64,000 nt of DNA from Glandiceps talaboti (lineage: Eukaryota > Hemichordata > Enteropneusta > Spengelidae): NCBI RefSeq assembly GCF_964340395.1, contig NC_135561.1, positions 11,751,461 through 11,815,460 of the forward strand, given 5' to 3'. The notes below the pieces were generated by a model. The model saw nothing but the letters and a program-made list of their open reading frames with translations. It did no database searches and was not told the DNA's origin. The number at the start of each line of letters is the position of its first letter. Position 1 is the first letter of the stretch. This document shows positions 50,861 through 64,000 of the stretch, one piece after another. The translations under genes and the position numbers were made by a program.

Positions 50861-53635
50861 ATAGCGTGTCATAAGGTTTCACATTGTGTAGTCTTGCCAT
50901 GTACAGTCCAAATATAGTTGTGGGTGCCAGAATAGCACCTTGAATAGTTAGTGCTCATGGAATTAGATTGTATTCATATTACAGGGCCTGACATATTTAA
51001 TATGTAAACAGAGAGAAATGTTACGCTTCTGAATTGTCAATGTTTTGTGTTAATTTTATGTATAATAATAATTTATTTGATTGTAGAAGTTACGCACAGC
51101 ACTCTAATTTAGTATTACCTTTGTACCAGAAATTACTTGCACTAGTGCATACACAAACTAGCAGTATACCAAAAATGTTCTTGCATACCTGCATGCAAAT
51201 GAGATGCTAATGATAGCGTGATTATTTGCTATACACGAAAGCACCCTGATTACACAGTATCATTGGAAATGTGCTGTTGTGAATAACATGAATTATGTAA
51301 TAATAACTAACGGAACCCCCATACTGTTTGATTGCCAGTGTGTGTACTTGGGGGGGGGGGGGGGGGGTATTTGAACTTGTGCTTGCAGTGTTTTCTGTCG
51401 CACTTTCACTCACTATCCTTGTTAAGATATGGTGTCGGAGAACACAATAAGTACTTGCACAAATACCAGGAGTACGCTACACTTGCAGTCACATGTCATT
51501 GGGTTCTGTCATAGCGTTGTCATGGTAATGATTAATTTATGATACATGCTGTTTCTAAAGCTGAGAGTATTTTATGAAAATTGTTGTTTATTTTACCATA
51601 GCCATATTTTTACACACGATAATTCATGTTGTACGTAATATACAGGATATACATTTGATAAGATATTTTATATAGAATATGTACTATTAGAATTACTTTT
51701 AGTTGCTAAGCAATGTTGTATGTTGCTAGGATAATTGTGGCATTTACTAGAGAGCTATTTTATTGTTGCAAGACAGTTTGTCCATTGATGGGCATTTTTG
51801 TCAGTTGCTTGGCAGTTTTTAGGTAGTTTGTCATATTTGATTTGCATTTTTGTTGGTTGCGAGGTAATTTTGTCAGCTGCTAGGCAGTTTTGTCACTGTT
51901 GTTAGGTAATTCTTACAGAGTATGAATTGTGGTATATTCTGATTAGATGGACTGTGATTGGATGATGAAGACCGATCTGATCAGATAAAAGATAAAAGAA
52001 AACTGCTAATTTTGTTTTCCAAATTGTTGTGTTTTCATTCTAAATGATAATTTAACATTCTGAATGTCATAGAGATAAGCAAAGTCAGGAGGAAACTTCA
52101 AACGATTTGTTTTATCAAATTTCCCCGAATTTCAGCAGTGAATGATAATTTTGCTCAGATATGACCTCCTGGGGTTGCCACCTGACAATAAGTAATGTTT
52201 TAATTTTTTTTCTAATCACGCTGTACTGTAGGAGGGTTCTGTACTCTGGTACATACAGCATTATATCCAGACTCCAATCAGTTTGTTCTTTTCTGTCTGT
52301 ACACAGTACTGTAAATTTTTCATTCTCCCATACAAAAATTGTTTTCAGTTTGAAGAGTTGTCAAGTACTTTTTCACCCCATCTTACATATCATGTACATG
52401 TATGTCAAATTAGTGTTTTTGTGAGATTTTTACAGAGGATTGGACGAAATAGTCCAGCCCGTAAAAATGTGGAATGATGTTTATTTCTTTGGATGGTATA
52501 ATGACCAGAGACTCTGGTTTACTAAGGTAGACACCAACTAAAACTATTGTTCTTCAATGTGGTAGATTACACGAGTGGGTGATAGTGGTTCCCTTGTTGT
52601 GCTATTCTAACCACCCTGTGATAAATGTAGCATAAACATTGGAAGTCTTGAAACAATAAACTGCAAGTTTATGGAACTAGTTTTCAGAGAGCTGCCATAC
52701 TGAGACTGTATAATCATGGAAGTATAAGTGGGTTATACTTCCATGCTGTAATTAAACCAATGTCCATTCAATAGCTTATCACTGTTGTATCAACACATTG
52801 CGATAGTAGTACTGGTTTTAGTTTTAGTGTCTATCTTGGTAAACCGAATATTTCAAGGTACTAATTCTTGCTACTGTACATTGCCCAAGGTATATTACCC
52901 AACCTGTGCCACCTAGGTTGGTCATAAAAAAGCACAAATTCTCATTTGGTAACCCCACCTAGGTTGGTCATAAAACCACATTTAAGTTAGTACCCGCATT
53001 GGTAAAACAAGTTATGAATGAAGGTGCAAAAATATGACATCAGAAACTGATCAGTGCTGAAAGGTCGTCTCGTCTCAATGTTCATTGATTGATGTACAGT
53101 GGGAGTTGTTGGTCTGATGACCCCCTAGCACAATGCAAATCCTACCTTATGAAGCAAGAATGCCAATTAATCACCTGATACACTAGAAATTGATTCCAAA
53201 AGAGAAATTGTCGAAATTAGAAAAAATAAGAAAACCCTTCCATTCATATGTTGCTCACCCCTCTTAATATAATAGAATATCCCTTCTTTGCTAACAACAA
53301 TAGGACTGTACCAATAGACAAGAATACAGGGGATTATGTTAGATAATTAAGTCATATTGTAGATGGTAATCTTGCACTTCCAAAGTGTTATGTTTTTTGT
53401 AATTTCATGTTTTTAGTGTGGGTAGTGTCACATGTATGGATAATTATTTTTAATTTAAAACCCCGATTGAAATATTGTAATCAACATCATTTGTCATTTT
53501 GATTGTATTGATGTCTTTGTGTGTGTGAAAAAAAAGTAAATTTTCCTATAAAATTGAAATAAGTAAATAAATCACAATGTGTTCATAATTAATACATTCT
53601 GTATTTGGTACTTATTTGTTTGCTAGACTAAGGTT

Positions 53636-53852
53636 GTGTGCATGTTTGTTTGTTTGTTTGGGTGACAAGCTTGTCCATGATCGTACGTACGTACGTACGT
53701 ACGTACGTACGTACGTGTACATACGTATTTACATATGTGCATGCGTATGTATGTATGTCTGTCTGTCTGTCTGTCTGTCTGTATGTGTGTGTGCGTGCTT
53801 GCGTGCGTATGTATGTATGTATGTATGTTTGTTTGTTTGTTTGACTAGCACA
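53636..53852. repeat. Compound tetranucleotide tract with (ACGT)n
   Basis: TTTG, then a self-complementary (ACGT)n run of about 35 bp (53682-53716), then GTAT and GTCT runs and a final TTTG run. The open frames here are translations of the repeat. Confidence 0.93.
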
Positions 53853-54242
53853 TAGTATGTATGTTTTTAGTCCCCAACAGGCACCACCAAATGGATTGGC
53901 TGGAAAGACGGAGATACTTTTGCTCTTGCAGGAAAACCTTTTCATATTTACAGGGATGTGGCCATTTTCAAGACTACAGTGAAATGTAACTGAAAAAGTG
54001 GTGATATCTGGCAACGACAGTCATCTGTGTAGCAATGGAAATATACTGGTTAAAACAGGTTTTTAAAACAAAAACTTGAAAAAGTAGCCGACAAAACTTG
54101 CAAAGAACCCGGTTGTTACCGGCTACCCACCCTTGTTGACCACGTAGTATTTCTACAGGCTAAAATATAACAAAGGTTCTGACTTGAATAAATTTCCCCT
54201 ACCTTATGGAATTTGAAAGAACACTGTTTGTGCTTATAAATT

Positions 54243-54636
54243 AGGCCTGAAAAATAATTGCTTGGTTCCGGTTACCTGATCCCCACCTAGCTTTTCACTG
54301 CCTATCCTTAACTTTTTTTTTCAGTATTTGAAAAAAAAATTAAATAAAATCACAAAAATTGTAAAGTCTCACAAGAATTAGTGGATGCAGAAACTGACAG
54401 CAACTTAAAAAAAAAAAAAACTTCTTCCAAACTGTAATGGCTGTACCTTCATACTGTACATCTGATAGGAAGAAATAAACAACACAGAGACCATTTGGAA
54501 AACAATCATGACAATGGAAAACCTGAACTAGACACTCACACAAAAAAATATAATAAAATATAATTAATAAAGAAATCTAGCTCCCTATTGTAAAATTGAG
54601 TGTAATCAGAACCACACAATTTTTTTTATTAGGCCT
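54243..54636 (+). mobile_element. Inverted-repeat element, family A, complete copy
   Basis: Begins AGGCCTGAAAAATAATTGCTTGG and ends GTGTAATCAGAACCACACAATT..TTAGGCCT. The interior matches 30774-31117 (TCCAAACTGTAATGGCTGTAC, CATCTGATAGGAAGAAA). It lies about 320 bp upstream of the GGT7 start codon and so may touch its promoter. Confidence 0.8.
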
Positions 54637-54951
54637 TATTATATTATAATACTATTTTATAGAGCTTATATTGAGATATTTATAGTAGCAGGATTCGTGT
54701 GATATTTTCCTAAGGAAAACAATAGTCTAAACAATGATATTGTCCCTGTGTCAACTACGTACATCTCTGTGTTAACGACAAACTTGCTGTCATTCAAGTG
54801 TTGTTTTTATGCAAATATACCTAATCTGCATATAACTGCCTAAATCTCCGTTAAAGGTCAGAAGTGCATGACCTCGCTTTCATTTTCAACTCGCCGATGA
54901 AATTCTAAATTCTGTGTCGTCTCGCATCGCCAGCTGATCGTTGCCAAGGAA

Positions 54952-64000
<9,049 letters not shown>

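Larger units (their letters stand above)
45637..54951. other. 9.3-kb intergenic region, no recognised exon
   Basis: Between the MBOAT stop codon and the GGT7 start codon I found no exon with splice signals and family resemblance on either strand. Part must be the MBOAT 3' UTR; AATAAA candidates occur, for example near 53567, but none is decisive. It carries several minisatellites, an inverted-repeat element and tetranucleotide runs. Confidence 0.6.

Noticed and set aside
45637-54951. A hidden gene between MBOAT and GGT7
   Set aside because: No exon-like segment with flanking splice signals and conserved protein pattern was found; a lncRNA or fast-evolving gene cannot be excluded without RNA data.

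Overview
The window is from an animal nuclear genome. Five multi-exon genes with GT-AG introns and vertebrate-like exon structure are embedded in AT-rich DNA full of microsatellites, minisatellites, short inverted-repeat transposon remnants and a tRNA-derived SINE. Protein similarity and repeat style suggest a marine invertebrate, perhaps a non-vertebrate deuterostome such as a hemichordate or echinoderm; the phylum is inference and a lophotrochozoan is not excluded.

Layout: 1-4451, no gene, repeats only. 4452-7817 (-), BLOC1S5 (Muted, BLOC-1 subunit), five coding exons, complete. 7818-8003, a compact head-to-head promoter. 8004-11100 (+), ADAT2 (tRNA adenosine deaminase catalytic subunit), six exons, complete. 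11101-16577, no coding sequence; repeats and probably the E2F 3' UTR. 16578-27510 (-), an E2F1/2/3-class transcription factor, eight coding exons, complete. 27511-28315, a second head-to-head promoter carrying canonical E2F sites. 28316-45636 (+), an MBOAT1/2-type lysophospholipid acyltransferase, twelve exons, complete. 45637-54951, 9.3 kb with no recognisable coding exon and several minisatellites. 54952-64000 (+), the first nine exons of a GGT7-like gamma-glutamyltransferase, cut by the window end.

Exon boundaries were worked out by hand from splice signals, reading phase and recalled human proteins. In all five models the phases close without a frame conflict. The genes do not form one pathway: they serve endolysosomal organelle biogenesis, tRNA editing, cell-cycle transcription, phospholipid remodelling and glutathione-type peptide metabolism. 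Two pairs share divergent promoters.

The most unusual observations are: (1) tandem repeats seeded on or at 5' splice sites, most clearly a 33-bp x10 array in BLOC1S5 and a 44/45-bp x13 array in MBOAT, each copying exon end plus donor, with weaker cases in GGT7 (exons 2 and 8) and E2F (exon 7); (2) two minor-spliceosome (U12) introns, an AT-AC intron in E2F and a GT-AG intron in ADAT2; (3) E2F sites next to the E2F gene's own first exon; (4) several foldback and inverted-repeat families with two to four copies in the window. No CRISPR, operon, prophage or virus-derived element was seen.
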